Shown here: positions 44,678 to 54,256 of the stretch, in pieces
How positions within the stretch are numbered: the first letter of the stretch is position 1
How the letters are laid out: every line of letters begins with the position of its first letter
NCBI RefSeq assembly: GCF_965227735.1
Contig: NZ_OZ245776.1
Span: forward strand, 6,386,001-6,450,000
Source of the DNA: Larkinella sp965227735
Lineage (GTDB): Bacteria; Bacteroidota; Bacteroidia; Cytophagales; Spirosomataceae
Direction of reading: 5' to 3'
Length of the DNA stretch: 64,000 nucleotides
The notes under the pieces: model-generated
Told to the model about the DNA's origin: nothing
Database searches by the model: none
Seen by the model: the letters and a program-made list of their open reading frames with translations, nothing else
Program-made: the position numbers and the translations under genes

Positions 44678-46555
44678 ATGAAACTTTCAGCACTTGATCT
44701 CAGCATCATAGTCGGCTACCTGGTGGCCGTTATTTTGCTGGGATTGGGGTTGAAAAAGCGAGCGGCCCGGAATAAGGAGGCTTACATGCTGGGCGGTAAA
44801 ACCCTGCCCTGGTATATGCTCGGTTTATCGAACGCATCCGACATGTTCGACATCTCGGGCACGATGTGGATGGTGACGCTGGCGTTCGTCTACGGCATGA
44901 AGAGCCTCTGGATTCCGTGGCTCTGGCCGGTTTTCAACCAGGTTTTTCTGATGATGTACCTGTCCGTCTGGCTCCGCCGGTCAAACGTGTCGACGGGAGC
45001 GGAATGGATCGGAACCCGCTTCGGCTCCGGGCGGGGCGTAACGGCTTCCCACACGGTTGTCGTCGTTTTTGCCCTGCTGAGTTGCCTCGGCTTCATGGCC
45101 TACGGCTTTGTCGGGCTGGGCAAGTTTGTCGAGATCTTCATTCCCATTTCCACCGTAGCGCCCTATTTGCCTTTTACGGTTTCACCGGCTTCCGTAGCGC
45201 CTTTCTACGGCATCATTTTTACTTCGTTTGCGGTTTTTTACGCCATTCTGGGCGGCATGACCAGCATCGTCATCGGCGACATTCTGAAGTACATCATCAT
45301 GACGATTGCTGCGTTCATCATTGCGTCGATCGCGATGGACAACCTGGCGGTCAGTTCATTAAGCGTACCCAAAGGCTGGTATACGCCCTTCTTTAGCTGG
45401 CGTCTCGACGATCTGGACTGGACGGGGAGGATCGATGCGGTAAACGCCAAGATCAAATCCGACGGTTTTTCGTTGTTTGGCATCTTCTTCATGATGATGA
45501 CTTTCAAAGGCATTCTGGCGAGTCTGGCCGGTCCGGCCCCCAACTACGACATGCAAAAGGTGTTGTCGACTAAATCCCCTCAGGATGCGGCTAAAATGAG
45601 CGGTATTGTGTCCATCGTACTGCTGCCGGTTCGCTACGCCATGATCATGGGCTTTACGGTTCTGGCCCTGCTGCATTTTGATCAGCTCAACCTGCGGACC
45701 CCCAACGGCGCCATCGACTTTGAAAAAATTCTGCCCGCAGCCATCCTGCAATTCGTTCCGGCAGGGCTGATGGGGCTGTTGCTGGCGGGTTTACTGGCGG
45801 CTTTCATGGGTACGTTTGCCGGAACGCTCAATGCCGCACAGGCCTACATCGTCAATGATATTTACCTGAAATACGTCAATCCGCGCGCATCGAACCGGCG
45901 GATTGCCCGGATGAATTACGCATCGGGGCTGGCGGTGGCCGGTTTTGGCATTCTGCTGGGCTTGTTTGTCCGGGATGTCAACAGCATCCTGCAGTGGATC
46001 GTGTCGGCCTTGTACGGCGGTTATGTCGCTGCGAACGTGCTGAAATGGCACTGGTGGCGGTTTAACGCCAGCGGTTTTTTCTGGGGCATGCTGGCGGGGA
46101 TCGTTCCGGCGCTGATTTTTCCCGCCCTGTTTAAAGAAACCCTGGAGTTGTATTATTTCTCGCTACTGTTTGGTTTGTCACTGGCCGGTTGCGTGGCCGG
46201 TTCCCTGCTGACCCCCCCGACGAAATCCGAAACGCTGAAGTCCTTTTACAGAACCGTCCGCCCCTGGGGGTTCTGGCAACCGATTCACGAGCTGGTCGTG
46301 GCCGACGATCCGTCGTTCGAAGCCAACAAAAACTTTAAACGTGATGCGTTCAACGTCGTGGTGGGCGTTGTGGCCCAATGCTGTCTGACAATGCTGCCGA
46401 TGTATCTGATCGTCAGCATGTACACCGAATTGTCAGTCACCCTGACGATCCTGGCGGTTTGTGCAATAATTCTCAAAAAAACGTGGTGGGACAAGCTACC
46501 CGTGGAGGATACGAAGCCGGTTTCAGTAGCAGTATCATCGGTGTTAATACATTGA
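44678..46555 (+). CDS. Sodium:solute symporter (SSS family)
   Basis: A 625-residue inner-membrane transporter with about 13-14 helices in the solute:sodium symporter family (opening LSALDLSIIVGYLVAVILLGLGLKKR; YMLGGKTLPWYMLGLSNASD; later GLLLAGLLAAFMGTFAGTLNAAQAYIVNDIYLKY). It should import a sugar with sodium. Because a mannosylglucose phosphorylase and SusC/SusD follow on the same strand, the likely cargo is mannobiose, mannosylglucose or another short beta-mannoside, delivered intact for phosphorolysis in the cytoplasm. The next gene is separated by a 547-bp repeat region, so co-transcription is not certain. Confidence 0.9.
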   Translation: MKLSALDLSIIVGYLVAVILLGLGLKKRAARNKEAYMLGGKTLPWYMLGLSNASDMFDISGTMWMVTLAFVYGMKSLWIPWLWPVFNQVFLMMYLSVWLRRSNVSTGAEWIGTRFGSGRGVTASHTVVVVFALLSCLGFMAYGFVGLGKFVEIFIPISTVAPYLPFTVSPASVAPFYGIIFTSFAVFYAILGGMTSIVIGDILKYIIMTIAAFIIASIAMDNLAVSSLSVPKGWYTPFFSWRLDDLDWTGRIDAVNAKIKSDGFSLFGIFFMMMTFKGILASLAGPAPNYDMQKVLSTKSPQDAAKMSGIVSIVLLPVRYAMIMGFTVLALLHFDQLNLRTPNGAIDFEKILPAAILQFVPAGLMGLLLAGLLAAFMGTFAGTLNAAQAYIVNDIYLKYVNPRASNRRIARMNYASGLAVAGFGILLGLFVRDVNSILQWIVSALYGGYVAANVLKWHWWRFNASGFFWGMLAGIVPALIFPALFKETLELYYFSLLFGLSLAGCVAGSLLTPPTKSETLKSFYRTVRPWGFWQPIHELVVADDPSFEANKNFKRDAFNVVVGVVAQCCLTMLPMYLIVSMYTELSVTLTILAVCAIILKKTWWDKLPVEDTKPVSVAVSSVLIH

Positions 46556-46614
46556 TTTATAGATTAGAAAGTCACAGGCATATTTGAAATTAGCGTGTTG
46601 TAGAACCCGGCCAC

Positions 46615-47060
46615 TATCCTACAGGGATGCAACAACGCAGCGTCGGTTTGGCGGTCGCGTACCTTACGGCACGCGGGAAACACCTCGGTTCTGTCACCTA
46701 CCGACGCTGCGCTGTTAAGCCCCTGGCGGGGCAAATTATCCCGGAGGGATGTAACAGCGCAGCATCGGCAGAAAACGAGTGGTTGTGTCCCATTCGGGGC
46801 AAATCATCCCGAAGGGATACAACAGCGCAGCGTCGGTAGAAAACGGGTAGTTGTGTCCATTCGGGGCAAATCATCCCGAAGGGATACAACAGCGCAGCGT
46901 CGGCAGAAAACGGGTGGTTGTGTTCATTCGGGGCAAATTATCCCGAAGGGATACAACAGCGCAGCGTCGGTAGAAAACGGGTGATTACATCGCGCTCTGG
47001 CGTGCCGTCAGGTACGCGACCCTTCGGGGTAAATTATCCCGTAAGCAGGCAACAACGCAA
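46615..47060. repeat. Array of six imperfect repeats of about 67 bp
   Basis: Units carry an ATCCCGAAGGGATACAACA core followed by GCGCAGCGTCGG. Core positions are 46615, 46738, 46806, 46873, 46940 and 47036, giving spacings 123, 68, 67, 67 and 96. In the central units the whole 67 bp is conserved, including AGAAAACGGGT and TTCGGGGCAAAT. The first and last units are divergent and flanked by inverted segments (GCAGCGTCGGT against ACCGACGCTGC; GGTCGCGTACC against GGTACGCGACC). The array fills the gap between symporter and phosphorylase; ribosomal or tRNA genes are not present. Confidence 0.9.
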
Positions 47061-47102
47061 CCGCGCCAGTGCGGTAGATGACGAATTTATACGATAAAAC
47101 CA

Positions 47103-48323
47103 ATGAAAATTGCCTTTCAGGAACGATTGGAGACCTTGGAAAAGGGCCATTTTGAATTGATTTCGCGTCAAAACGAAAAACTCAAACCCGGCAACGGCCT
47201 CTTCGACCGCTACCAGCATCCGGTTCTGACGGCTCGGCACACTCCCTTGTTCTGGCGGTATGATCTGAACCCGGCTACAAATCCGTATTTGATGGAGCGC
47301 TTTGGCATCAACGCAACCTTTAATGCCGGGGCCATTCGACTGGACGGAAAGTACCTGCTGGTGGTGCGGGTCGAAAGCAGCGACCGGAAATCGTTTTTCG
47401 CCGTGGCCGAAAGCCCCAACGGGATCGACAACTTCCGGTTTTGGGAGTACCCGATTACGATGCCCGAAACCGACGAACCGGACATCAACGTCTACGACAT
47501 GCGGCTGGTGCAGCACGAAGATGGCTGGATTTACGGCCTGTTCTGCACCGAGCGCAAAGATCCGGCGGCCCGGAAAGGCGACGAATCCTCGGCATTGGCG
47601 CAGTGTGGCATCGCCCGGACGCGCGATCTGAAAACCTGGGAACGGCTGCCCGATCTGGTTTCGCCTTCACCGCAGCAACGGAATGTGGTGTTGCATCCGG
47701 AATTTGTGAACGGAAAATATGCGCTCTACACCCGTCCGCAAGACAGTTTTATCGAAGCCGGAACCGGCGGTGGCATTGGGCTTGGCCTGACCGATTCGAT
47801 GGAAAATCCGGTGATTGACCGGGAATACATCGTGGATGAGAAACGCTACCACACGGTGTATGAGGTGAAAAACGGGCAGGGACCGGCACCGATTAAAACC
47901 GCGAAAGGCTGGCTGCACCTGGCCCACGGCGTTCGGAACACAGCGGCCGGGTTGCGCTACGTCCTGTATCTGTTTATGACGGACTTAAAGGATCTGACGA
48001 AGGTGATTTACAAACCGGCGGGGTATTTTATCGCCCCCGAAGGCGAGGAGCGCATTGGCGATGTGTCCAATGTCGTCTTCGCCAACGGCTGGATTCTGGA
48101 CGACGACGGGACGGTTTTCATCTACTACGCATCGTCGGATACCCGGATGCACGTGGCGACGTCTACCCTTGGTCGTTTGCTCGACTATGTGGTCAACACC
48201 CCGGCGGACGGGCTGCGGTCGGCCACCTCGGTCGAGCGGCTGAACGACCTGATTACGAAAAACCGGATGTACCAGACCGGGCGGGAAGAGGCCCTGCCGA
48301 CTTCCAACGGACAAGCGGCATGA
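47103..48323 (+). CDS. 4-O-beta-D-mannosyl-D-glucose phosphorylase (GH130)
   Basis: A 406-residue cytoplasmic enzyme that splits beta-1,4-mannosylglucose with phosphate into alpha-mannose-1-phosphate and glucose. It matches the GH130 mannosylglucose phosphorylase (Bacteroides fragilis type) closely by memory: NPYLMERFGINATFNAGAI, DRKSFFAVAESPNGIDNFRF, NVYDMRL with catalytic Asp132, QQRNVVLHPEF, LHLAHGVRNTAAGLRYVLY and YYASSDTRMHVATST. Length is normal. It acts after uptake by the symporter upstream and links the locus to beta-mannan breakdown. The mannobiose epimerase and GH26 mannanase usually found in such loci are not in the window. Confidence 0.93.
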   Translation: MKIAFQERLETLEKGHFELISRQNEKLKPGNGLFDRYQHPVLTARHTPLFWRYDLNPATNPYLMERFGINATFNAGAIRLDGKYLLVVRVESSDRKSFFAVAESPNGIDNFRFWEYPITMPETDEPDINVYDMRLVQHEDGWIYGLFCTERKDPAARKGDESSALAQCGIARTRDLKTWERLPDLVSPSPQQRNVVLHPEFVNGKYALYTRPQDSFIEAGTGGGIGLGLTDSMENPVIDREYIVDEKRYHTVYEVKNGQGPAPIKTAKGWLHLAHGVRNTAAGLRYVLYLFMTDLKDLTKVIYKPAGYFIAPEGEERIGDVSNVVFANGWILDDDGTVFIYYASSDTRMHVATSTLGRLLDYVVNTPADGLRSATSVERLNDLITKNRMYQTGREEALPTSNGQAA

Positions 48324-48393
48324 AGAAACAGCAGATGCGAATGACACCTTGACAATGAGTTTATTAGGATCAATTATAGGTTGGTAGTCCGGA

Positions 48394-48420
48394 CAAAGCC
48401 AGTGCGTTGAACTGGCTTTG
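48394..48420 (+). terminator. Hairpin with 9-bp stem between GH130 and SusC genes
   Basis: Arms CAAAGCCAG (48394-48402) and CTGGCTTTG (48412-48420) with a 9-base loop, followed by TTTTCC. It looks like a modest intrinsic terminator or attenuator lying 80 bp before the SusC start. Confidence 0.6.
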
Positions 48421-48500
48421 TTTTCCGATTTGTCAACCAGCCAGACTACCCGAAGGCTTTAAAAACCATATTTAATTCCACCTCAATTTTTCTACCTACT

Positions 48501-51500
48501 ATGAAAAGAAGTCTAATTTTTCTGAGGATCCTGATCCTCTCCCTTTTGTCAACCCTCAGCTTTGCGCAAACCGTCGAGGTCAAAGGCAAGGTGACGGAGG
48601 AGGGCAAAAGCGAAATAAACGGGGGCAACGTGCTCATCAAAGGCACGACCCGCGGAACGATTACCAACGACCGGGGCGAATACAGCATCCAGGTACCAAA
48701 AGGAGCGACCCTCAAATTCAGTTCCATCGGTTTTATACCGAAAGAAGTCGAAGTCGGCAATTCAACCACCATCGATGTGTCGCTGTCGCCCGAAGAATCG
48801 ACGCTGAGTGAGGTGGTCGTGACAGCCCTGGGGATCAAGAAAGAGAAAAAAGCCCTGGGGTATTCCGTTACCGAAGTAAAAGGTGAGGAGCTGACCCAGG
48901 CCCGAACCGTCAACATGGCGAACTCTCTGCAGGGAAAAGTGGCCGGTTTGAACGTGGCCAACACCGCAACAGGCCCCGGCGGTTCGAGCCGGATTGTCAT
49001 TCGCGGGAATGGTTCGATTTCAGGCAATAACCAGCCGCTGATCGTGGTCGACGGAACGCCCATCAACAACGACAACCTGGGTTCGGCCGGGATGTGGGGC
49101 GGGGGCGACAGCGGAGACGGTATTTCCAGCCTGAACCCCGACGAAGTGGAAACGATCAGCGTATTGAAGGGGGCTACGGCCTCGGCTCTGTACGGTTCCC
49201 GCGCTTCCAATGGCGTTATTCTGGTGACGACCAAAGGCGGGAAAGCCAACAAAGGCATCGGCGTTGAACTAAGCAGCAACTACGTGGCGGAGAACCTGTT
49301 ACTGCCCACCTACAAAGATTACCAGTATGAATACGGCATGGGCAATAACGGTATTAAGCCGACCACCGTGGCCGAAGCCCTGACCTCGAATAGCTGGGGA
49401 ACGAAACTGGACGGTTCGAATACCATCAATTTCGACGGAAAATCACGGCCTTATTCCGCTTACAAAAACAACCAGACTGATTTCTATCGCGTCGGAAGCA
49501 CGTTTACCAATTCGGTGGCGCTGACGGGAGCGACGGAAAGCATCACGTACCGGTTGTCGATGAACGACCTCAACAACAAGTCCATCATTCCCAACAGCGG
49601 ACTGCACCGGAACAATTTTGCGCTAAACGTCAACGCCAATCTGGGGCCGAAACTGTCGATTGTGACCAACGTCAAATACATTCTGGAGAAAACCACCAAC
49701 CGGCCCCGTCTGTCGGATTCGCCCGGAAGTGCGACGTACGCCATCAATGCCATGCCAACCTCGCTGCCGCTTTCGGCCCTGAAAGAAAGCCAGCTCAATG
49801 ACGACGGTTCCGAGAAAGTCTGGTCCGACAACATTTACATCCAGAACCCGTATGTGGCAGCCAACAACTGGCGGCAGGAAGATAAAAAAGGCCGGATCAT
49901 CGGCGTCGTCGAACCCCGCTTCAACTTCACCGACTGGCTCTTTCTGCGCGGTCGGCTGGGTTTCGACAATTTCAACTACCGCAACCTGACCATCACACCC
50001 TACGGCACACCATTTCAGCCGCGTGGGGGCATGAACGTCGGCAACCGGAATTTTACGGAAACCAACTCCGAGTTGCTGCTGGGTATCAACAAGAAGTTTG
50101 GCGACCGGTTTGGGGTCAATGCGCTCTTTGGGGGCAACCTGATGAAGCAGACCTACCAGAACTCAGCGTATGGCGGCAGCAACTTCAATATTCCGTATTT
50201 CTACGACATTTCGAACATCGACCCGGCGGCCCGGAGTTCCAGCGAAAACTACATCGAGAAACGGATCAATTCCGTTTACGGTTCGGCGGAATTCTCCTAC
50301 AATGGCTATTTGTTCGTGACAGCAACGGCCCGGAACGACTGGTTCTCGACCCTTGCCAAAGGCAACAACAGCATTTTGTACCCGTCGGTGGGGGGAAGTT
50401 TTGTGGTTTCGGAGGCATTCAAATTGCCAACCGCCATCAATTATTTGAAAGTGAGAGCGTCGTGGGCGCAGGCCGGGGGCGACACCGATCCGTATAACCT
50501 GTCGCTGTACTACGGGTTGTCGGGCGCGCACCTGGGCGCTCCGCTGGCCCAAATCAACGGCGACCGCGTACCGAATTCGAATCTGCAACCGCTCACATCG
50601 ACCACCTCGGAAGCCGGTTTGGAAACCCGTCTGTTCAACAACAAACTGGGCGTCGATTTTGCCTTGTATACCCGGAAAACCACCAACGATATTGTGGCGG
50701 CTACAATTTCCAACACCTCCGGCTACGGCAGTGCGCTGTTCAACGTGGGCGAAATTGCCAACAAAGGGCTCGAATTGTTGCTGACCTACCGACTGGCTTC
50801 AGCGAAGGATTTCTCGTGGGATGCGTCGTTCAACATGGGCTACAATAAAAGCGAAGTCGTGAGTCTGTACGGCAACCTGACTACGTTGCAGGTGGACGAA
50901 AACCGGACCCGGATTGCCTACATTCACCAGGTTGTGGGCCTGCCCTACAGCCAGGTGAAAGGATTTACCTATAAAAAAGACGCGTCGGGCAATGTCGTTT
51001 ACGACTCGCAGGGCTATCCGTTGCAGGGTAATCTGGTCAACTTTGGCACCGGCGTGGCACCGACAACCCTGGGTTTCACCAACTCGTTCCGCTATAAAGG
51101 CATCGGCCTGAGCTTCCTGATCGACGGGAAATTTGGCGGGGTGATTTACTCCGGAACCAACGCTTACGCCAACCGCCGGGGCTTGCTGAAGTCGACGCTG
51201 GAAGGCCGCGAAACGGGTATCGTGGGTAAGGGTGTTAACGAAAAAGGCGAACCGAACACCGTGAAAGTACCGGCGCAGCAATACTACGAGCGGTTGTTCA
51301 ACATTGCTGATCCGTTTGTCTACAGTGCCGACTTCCTGAAACTCCGGCAGGTGATCATCGACTACACGATTCCGACGCGGGTGTTTGGCAAATCGCCGTT
51401 CAAAGGGGCATCCATCTCGCTCGTGGGCCGGAACTTAGCCATTTTGATGAAGAAAACGCCGAACATCGATCCCGAATCGACCTACAACAATTCGAACGCC

Positions 51501-51569
51501 CAGGGACTTGAACTGGCCGGTGTTCCGCCAACCCGCACGGTAGGGGTTAACCTGAATCTGAAATTCTAA
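48501..51569 (+). CDS. SusC-like TonB-dependent outer-membrane transporter (mannoside locus)
   Basis: A 1022-residue glycan importer. A signal peptide (LILSLLSTLSFA) precedes a carboxypeptidase D-like regulatory domain (about 25-100; VEVKGKVTEEG), a TonB-box-like stretch (LSEVVVTALG), a plug domain (VNMANSLQGKVAGLNV, GSSRIVIRGNGSISGNNQPL, VDGTPINN) and a 22-strand barrel that ends in an aromatic residue (NLNLKF). It pairs with the SusD-like lipoprotein encoded 33 bp downstream. With the phosphorylase upstream it should import beta-mannosides or mannan fragments. Confidence 0.93.
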   Translation: MKRSLIFLRILILSLLSTLSFAQTVEVKGKVTEEGKSEINGGNVLIKGTTRGTITNDRGEYSIQVPKGATLKFSSIGFIPKEVEVGNSTTIDVSLSPEESTLSEVVVTALGIKKEKKALGYSVTEVKGEELTQARTVNMANSLQGKVAGLNVANTATGPGGSSRIVIRGNGSISGNNQPLIVVDGTPINNDNLGSAGMWGGGDSGDGISSLNPDEVETISVLKGATASALYGSRASNGVILVTTKGGKANKGIGVELSSNYVAENLLLPTYKDYQYEYGMGNNGIKPTTVAEALTSNSWGTKLDGSNTINFDGKSRPYSAYKNNQTDFYRVGSTFTNSVALTGATESITYRLSMNDLNNKSIIPNSGLHRNNFALNVNANLGPKLSIVTNVKYILEKTTNRPRLSDSPGSATYAINAMPTSLPLSALKESQLNDDGSEKVWSDNIYIQNPYVAANNWRQEDKKGRIIGVVEPRFNFTDWLFLRGRLGFDNFNYRNLTITPYGTPFQPRGGMNVGNRNFTETNSELLLGINKKFGDRFGVNALFGGNLMKQTYQNSAYGGSNFNIPYFYDISNIDPAARSSSENYIEKRINSVYGSAEFSYNGYLFVTATARNDWFSTLAKGNNSILYPSVGGSFVVSEAFKLPTAINYLKVRASWAQAGGDTDPYNLSLYYGLSGAHLGAPLAQINGDRVPNSNLQPLTSTTSEAGLETRLFNNKLGVDFALYTRKTTNDIVAATISNTSGYGSALFNVGEIANKGLELLLTYRLASAKDFSWDASFNMGYNKSEVVSLYGNLTTLQVDENRTRIAYIHQVVGLPYSQVKGFTYKKDASGNVVYDSQGYPLQGNLVNFGTGVAPTTLGFTNSFRYKGIGLSFLIDGKFGGVIYSGTNAYANRRGLLKSTLEGRETGIVGKGVNEKGEPNTVKVPAQQYYERLFNIADPFVYSADFLKLRQVIIDYTIPTRVFGKSPFKGASISLVGRNLAILMKKTPNIDPESTYNNSNAQGLELAGVPPTRTVGVNLNLKF

Positions 51570-51602
51570 GTCACGCGCTCAATTTCTAAAAGATACCACC
51601 AT

Positions 51603-53126
51603 ATGTTACGCAAAATACTGATAGTGACCACACTTCTGTTTACGTTTGGGGCGTGTACGGAAGATTTTGAAAAGATCAACGTCAACCCCAACACGCCCTC
51701 GTCGGTGCCTTTGGACTACCTGTTGTCGGGGGCTACGCTGCACATTCCGGGGTCGGCGGGCGATCCGGGGTATAAGTCCTGGCGGGCCAACTTCATCTAC
51801 GCGTCGACCGTTATTCAGCAGATGTCGTCGGTAGAAGTCAATTTTTACCGGGGAACGGTGTATACCTACCAGGGTGATTTGAGCGAAGCCTATTTCGTGA
51901 ACTCGTACCCGAATTCGATCAAAAACCTGGTCAATCTGATTGCCCTGGCCAAAGCGGACGCGAAAAACGTGAACATTCTGTCGATGGCCCGGATTCTGCG
52001 GGTGGTCGAAATGGCCAACATCACGGATCTGTACGGCGATGTTCCGTACAAAGAAGCCGGTTTAGGCTATCTGGACGGTGTTTTCTCGCCGAAATACGAT
52101 GCCCAGAAGGACATCTACGCCGACTTGCTGAAGGAACTGGAAGAAGCCGGGAAAGCGTTCAGTGCCACTGCCTATATTCCGAAAACCGCCGATTTTGTGT
52201 ATGCCGGTGATCTGGAAAAATGGAAGCGTGGGGCCAATTCGCTGATGCTGCGGCTGGCCATGCGGATGCAGAAAGTGGATGCCGCCGGGGCGCAGGCCTG
52301 GGCTAAAAAAGCCATCGACGGCGGCATTATGGCCAGCAACGACGATAGCTTTGCGATCAAGTTCTCGAATACGGGGGCTGGCACCAACTCCAACGCCAAT
52401 TCGTGGAACCTCGGCGCAGGACGCGGCATTGCCAACGGAAATAACATCCAGTGGGCCAGCACATTCATCGATGCCCTGAAAGCCCGGAAAGACCCGCGCC
52501 TGGCGGTGATTTCGGCCCTGAAAAACGGCGACAAGACTGTGGCGAAACAACGCGGAATTCCGCCCGGAACCGATGCGACGACCCTGAAAACACTGCCCGA
52601 AACCAGTCTGGATAATTATTCGCGGGTGGCTCCGAACATGTATGCACTGGACAATCCGTATTTTATCATGACGCACGCCGAAGCGCGTTTGCTGAAAGCC
52701 GAAGCCATTGAGCGGGGGTGGGCTACCGGAACCGCCAAAACCGAGTTTGAAGCCGGTCAAAGCGCGGGTGTCCGGCAACTAGCCTCGTATGGTGGGGTAA
52801 TTGCGGATGCCGATGTGGCGGCTTACGCGGCTGCCAACCCGTATTCGGCGGGGTCGCTGGACGATAAAATGAACGCCATCCATACCGAAATGTGGGTAAT
52901 CACCGGCTCGGTGCTGAACCACCTCGAAGGCTGGGCGAACTGGCGGAGAACGGGACTGCCCAAACTGACTCCGGTCAATTATCCGGGAAACGAAACCAAC
53001 GGCCAGATTCCGCGCCGGTTGCGATATCCACAGGGAGAGCCGGGAATTAACCCGAATATCCAGGAAGCCATTACCCGCCAGGGGCCGGATCTGTTTACGA
53101 CCCGAATCTGGTGGGACAAGCAATAA
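51603..53126 (+). CDS. SusD-like glycan-binding lipoprotein (mannoside locus)
   Basis: A 507-residue outer-membrane lipoprotein partner of the preceding SusC. The leader MLRKILIVTTLLFTFGAC ends in a lipobox with Cys18, then EDFEKINVNPN as the common SusD/RagB opening, TPR-like helices (ILRVVEMANITDLYGDVPYKEAG) and a C-terminal PRRLRYPQGEPGINPNIQEA block. It belongs to the SusD/RagB superfamily by layout. It should capture oligosaccharide at the cell surface and close over the SusC pore. A strong terminator follows at 53158. Confidence 0.92.
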   Translation: MLRKILIVTTLLFTFGACTEDFEKINVNPNTPSSVPLDYLLSGATLHIPGSAGDPGYKSWRANFIYASTVIQQMSSVEVNFYRGTVYTYQGDLSEAYFVNSYPNSIKNLVNLIALAKADAKNVNILSMARILRVVEMANITDLYGDVPYKEAGLGYLDGVFSPKYDAQKDIYADLLKELEEAGKAFSATAYIPKTADFVYAGDLEKWKRGANSLMLRLAMRMQKVDAAGAQAWAKKAIDGGIMASNDDSFAIKFSNTGAGTNSNANSWNLGAGRGIANGNNIQWASTFIDALKARKDPRLAVISALKNGDKTVAKQRGIPPGTDATTLKTLPETSLDNYSRVAPNMYALDNPYFIMTHAEARLLKAEAIERGWATGTAKTEFEAGQSAGVRQLASYGGVIADADVAAYAAANPYSAGSLDDKMNAIHTEMWVITGSVLNHLEGWANWRRTGLPKLTPVNYPGNETNGQIPRRLRYPQGEPGINPNIQEAITRQGPDLFTTRIWWDKQ

Positions 53127-53157
53127 GTTTACCAACTAGCCTATTTTGAATAGTCAG

Positions 53158-53194
53158 GAGGCCTCTGCAAACAGAGGCCTCTTTTTCTTTTTTA
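53158..53194 (+). terminator. Intrinsic terminator after SusD
   Basis: A 10-bp perfect stem GAGGCCTCTG (53158-53167) and CAGAGGCCTC (53172-53181), CAAA loop, then a T-rich tract TTTTTCTTTTTT. It ends the mannoside operon. Confidence 0.93.
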
Positions 53195-53285
53195 AACCTG
53201 AGCGGATAGAAGGGAAATTATAGATGATTCCGGAAAAGAAAGGGTGGACACCGGGCGGTTTTAGCCCGCGAAAGTCACGCCGATC

Positions 53286-53301
53286 TGTGATATTTGTCAC
53301 T
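53286..53301. promoter_or_regulatory. Crp-type operator A (TGTGA-N6-TCACT)
   Basis: Palindrome TGTGATATTTGTCACT, 44 bases before the DUF2892 start. It matches the GTGA-N6-TCAC pattern of operators B and C. Its centre is 36.5 bases from the last base of a -7-like box TACTTCG at 53324-53330. Confidence 0.75.
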
Positions 53302-53345
53302 GACAGCAAGCCGGAATTGCCCTTACTTCGTTACAAAAAACGGTC

Positions 53346-53558
53346 ATGAAAAAGAACATTGGTTTTTCGGATAAGGTGGTTCGTCTGCTGATTGCCGCTG
53401 TATTGTTAGGGCTTTATATTGCGGACGTGGTGACTGGCGTAGGTGCCGTGGTAGCCCTGGCAGGAGCGGGAGTCATGATTGCCACCAGTTTGATGAATTT
53501 TTGCCCGCTCTACGCATTCTTTGGGATAGGCACCAAACGCCGAAAAAAAATGTCTTAA
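53346..53558 (+). CDS. DUF2892 (YgaP-type) inner-membrane protein
   Basis: A 70-residue protein with two hydrophobic segments (about 12-28 and 31-50) and the family hallmark MNFCPLYAFFGIGT, containing a conserved cysteine. DUF2892 domains occur alone or attached to rhodaneses such as YgaP and usually lie near sulfur-handling genes. Here it is the first gene of a sulfur operon behind operator A and is followed by a Crp/Fnr regulator 49 bp downstream. A role in membrane handling of sulfane sulfur is possible. Confidence 0.85.
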   Translation: MKKNIGFSDKVVRLLIAAVLLGLYIADVVTGVGAVVALAGAGVMIATSLMNFCPLYAFFGIGTKRRKKMS

Positions 53559-53607
53559 GGAAGACGACCGGCCCGGCGTTCGGGTGCGGTGAAAGACAGC
53601 GAGAGGA

Positions 53608-54243
53608 ATGATCAACGACAGTCAGGTAGTCAATGCCGCGTTTCGGGGAAGTTTTGAACCGGCGCTAATCGAAGAAATAAACCGGATCGGAATTTATCAG
53701 GAAGTTGAAGAAGGTGAATATTTGATCCGGCCGGGGAGTTACATCCGCTCGGTACCAATTATTTTGAGTGGCTCCATCAAAATTATGCGCCCCGATGCTG
53801 TCGGTAATGAGGCTTTGCTCTACTACCTGAGCGGACTGGATTCCTGCGCCATCTCAATGACGGGCAGTCCCGACAACAAACCCAGCGAAATTACGGCGAT
53901 TGCCGAAGAAAAAACCCGGCTGATTTTCATCCCGGTCGAGAAAGTTGATGAATGGATTTGCCGGTTTCCAACCTGGAAACAGTTCGTTTTTCGCACCTAC
54001 CAGCGCCGGTTCGACGACATGATTGCCACCATCGACAGCATTGCATTCAAGAAACTCGACGAACGGTTACTGACCTATTTGAAGAAGAAAACCCAGAGTT
54101 GCCAGTGTACGGTTTTGCAGATCACCCACGAAGAAATTGCCCGTGAAATGGCGACATCGCGGGAGGTAATTTCCCGTCTGCTGAAGCAGTTGGAGCGCGT
54201 GGGCTACCTCCGGTTGTCGCGTAATAAAATTGAAATTTTGTAG
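53608..54243 (+). CDS. Crp/Fnr-family transcriptional regulator
   Basis: A 211-residue regulator. Residues 20-130 form a cyclic-nucleotide-binding-like beta roll, 133-160 the dimer helix and 165-211 a winged helix-turn-helix. The recognition helix reads SREVISR (Ser184, Arg185, Glu186, Arg190), keeping the Arg-Glu-x4-Arg pattern with which E. coli CRP reads GTGA half-sites; three GTGA-N6-TCAC sites flank the genes here. Cysteines at 80, 118, 165 and 167 (SCQC) are candidates for redox or persulfide sensing, although no Fnr-type N-terminal cluster is seen. It is likely autoregulated through operator A. Confidence 0.92.
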   Translation: MINDSQVVNAAFRGSFEPALIEEINRIGIYQEVEEGEYLIRPGSYIRSVPIILSGSIKIMRPDAVGNEALLYYLSGLDSCAISMTGSPDNKPSEITAIAEEKTRLIFIPVEKVDEWICRFPTWKQFVFRTYQRRFDDMIATIDSIAFKKLDERLLTYLKKKTQSCQCTVLQITHEEIAREMATSREVISRLLKQLERVGYLRLSRNKIEIL

Positions 54244-54256
54244 AAAATGGTCGCCG

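Noticed and set aside
46380..46393. Another copy of the GTCTGACAA palindrome
   Set aside because: It lies inside the symporter coding sequence and lacks the full dyad, so it is counted as background.
46698..46889. Protein-coding frames inside the repeat array
   Set aside because: Frames on both strands arise from the repeat itself (recurrent GMICP/RRCAV peptides) and have no protein similarity.
46615..47060. CRISPR array
   Set aside because: The units are about 67 bp and conserved over their whole length, there are no unique spacers, and no cas genes are nearby.
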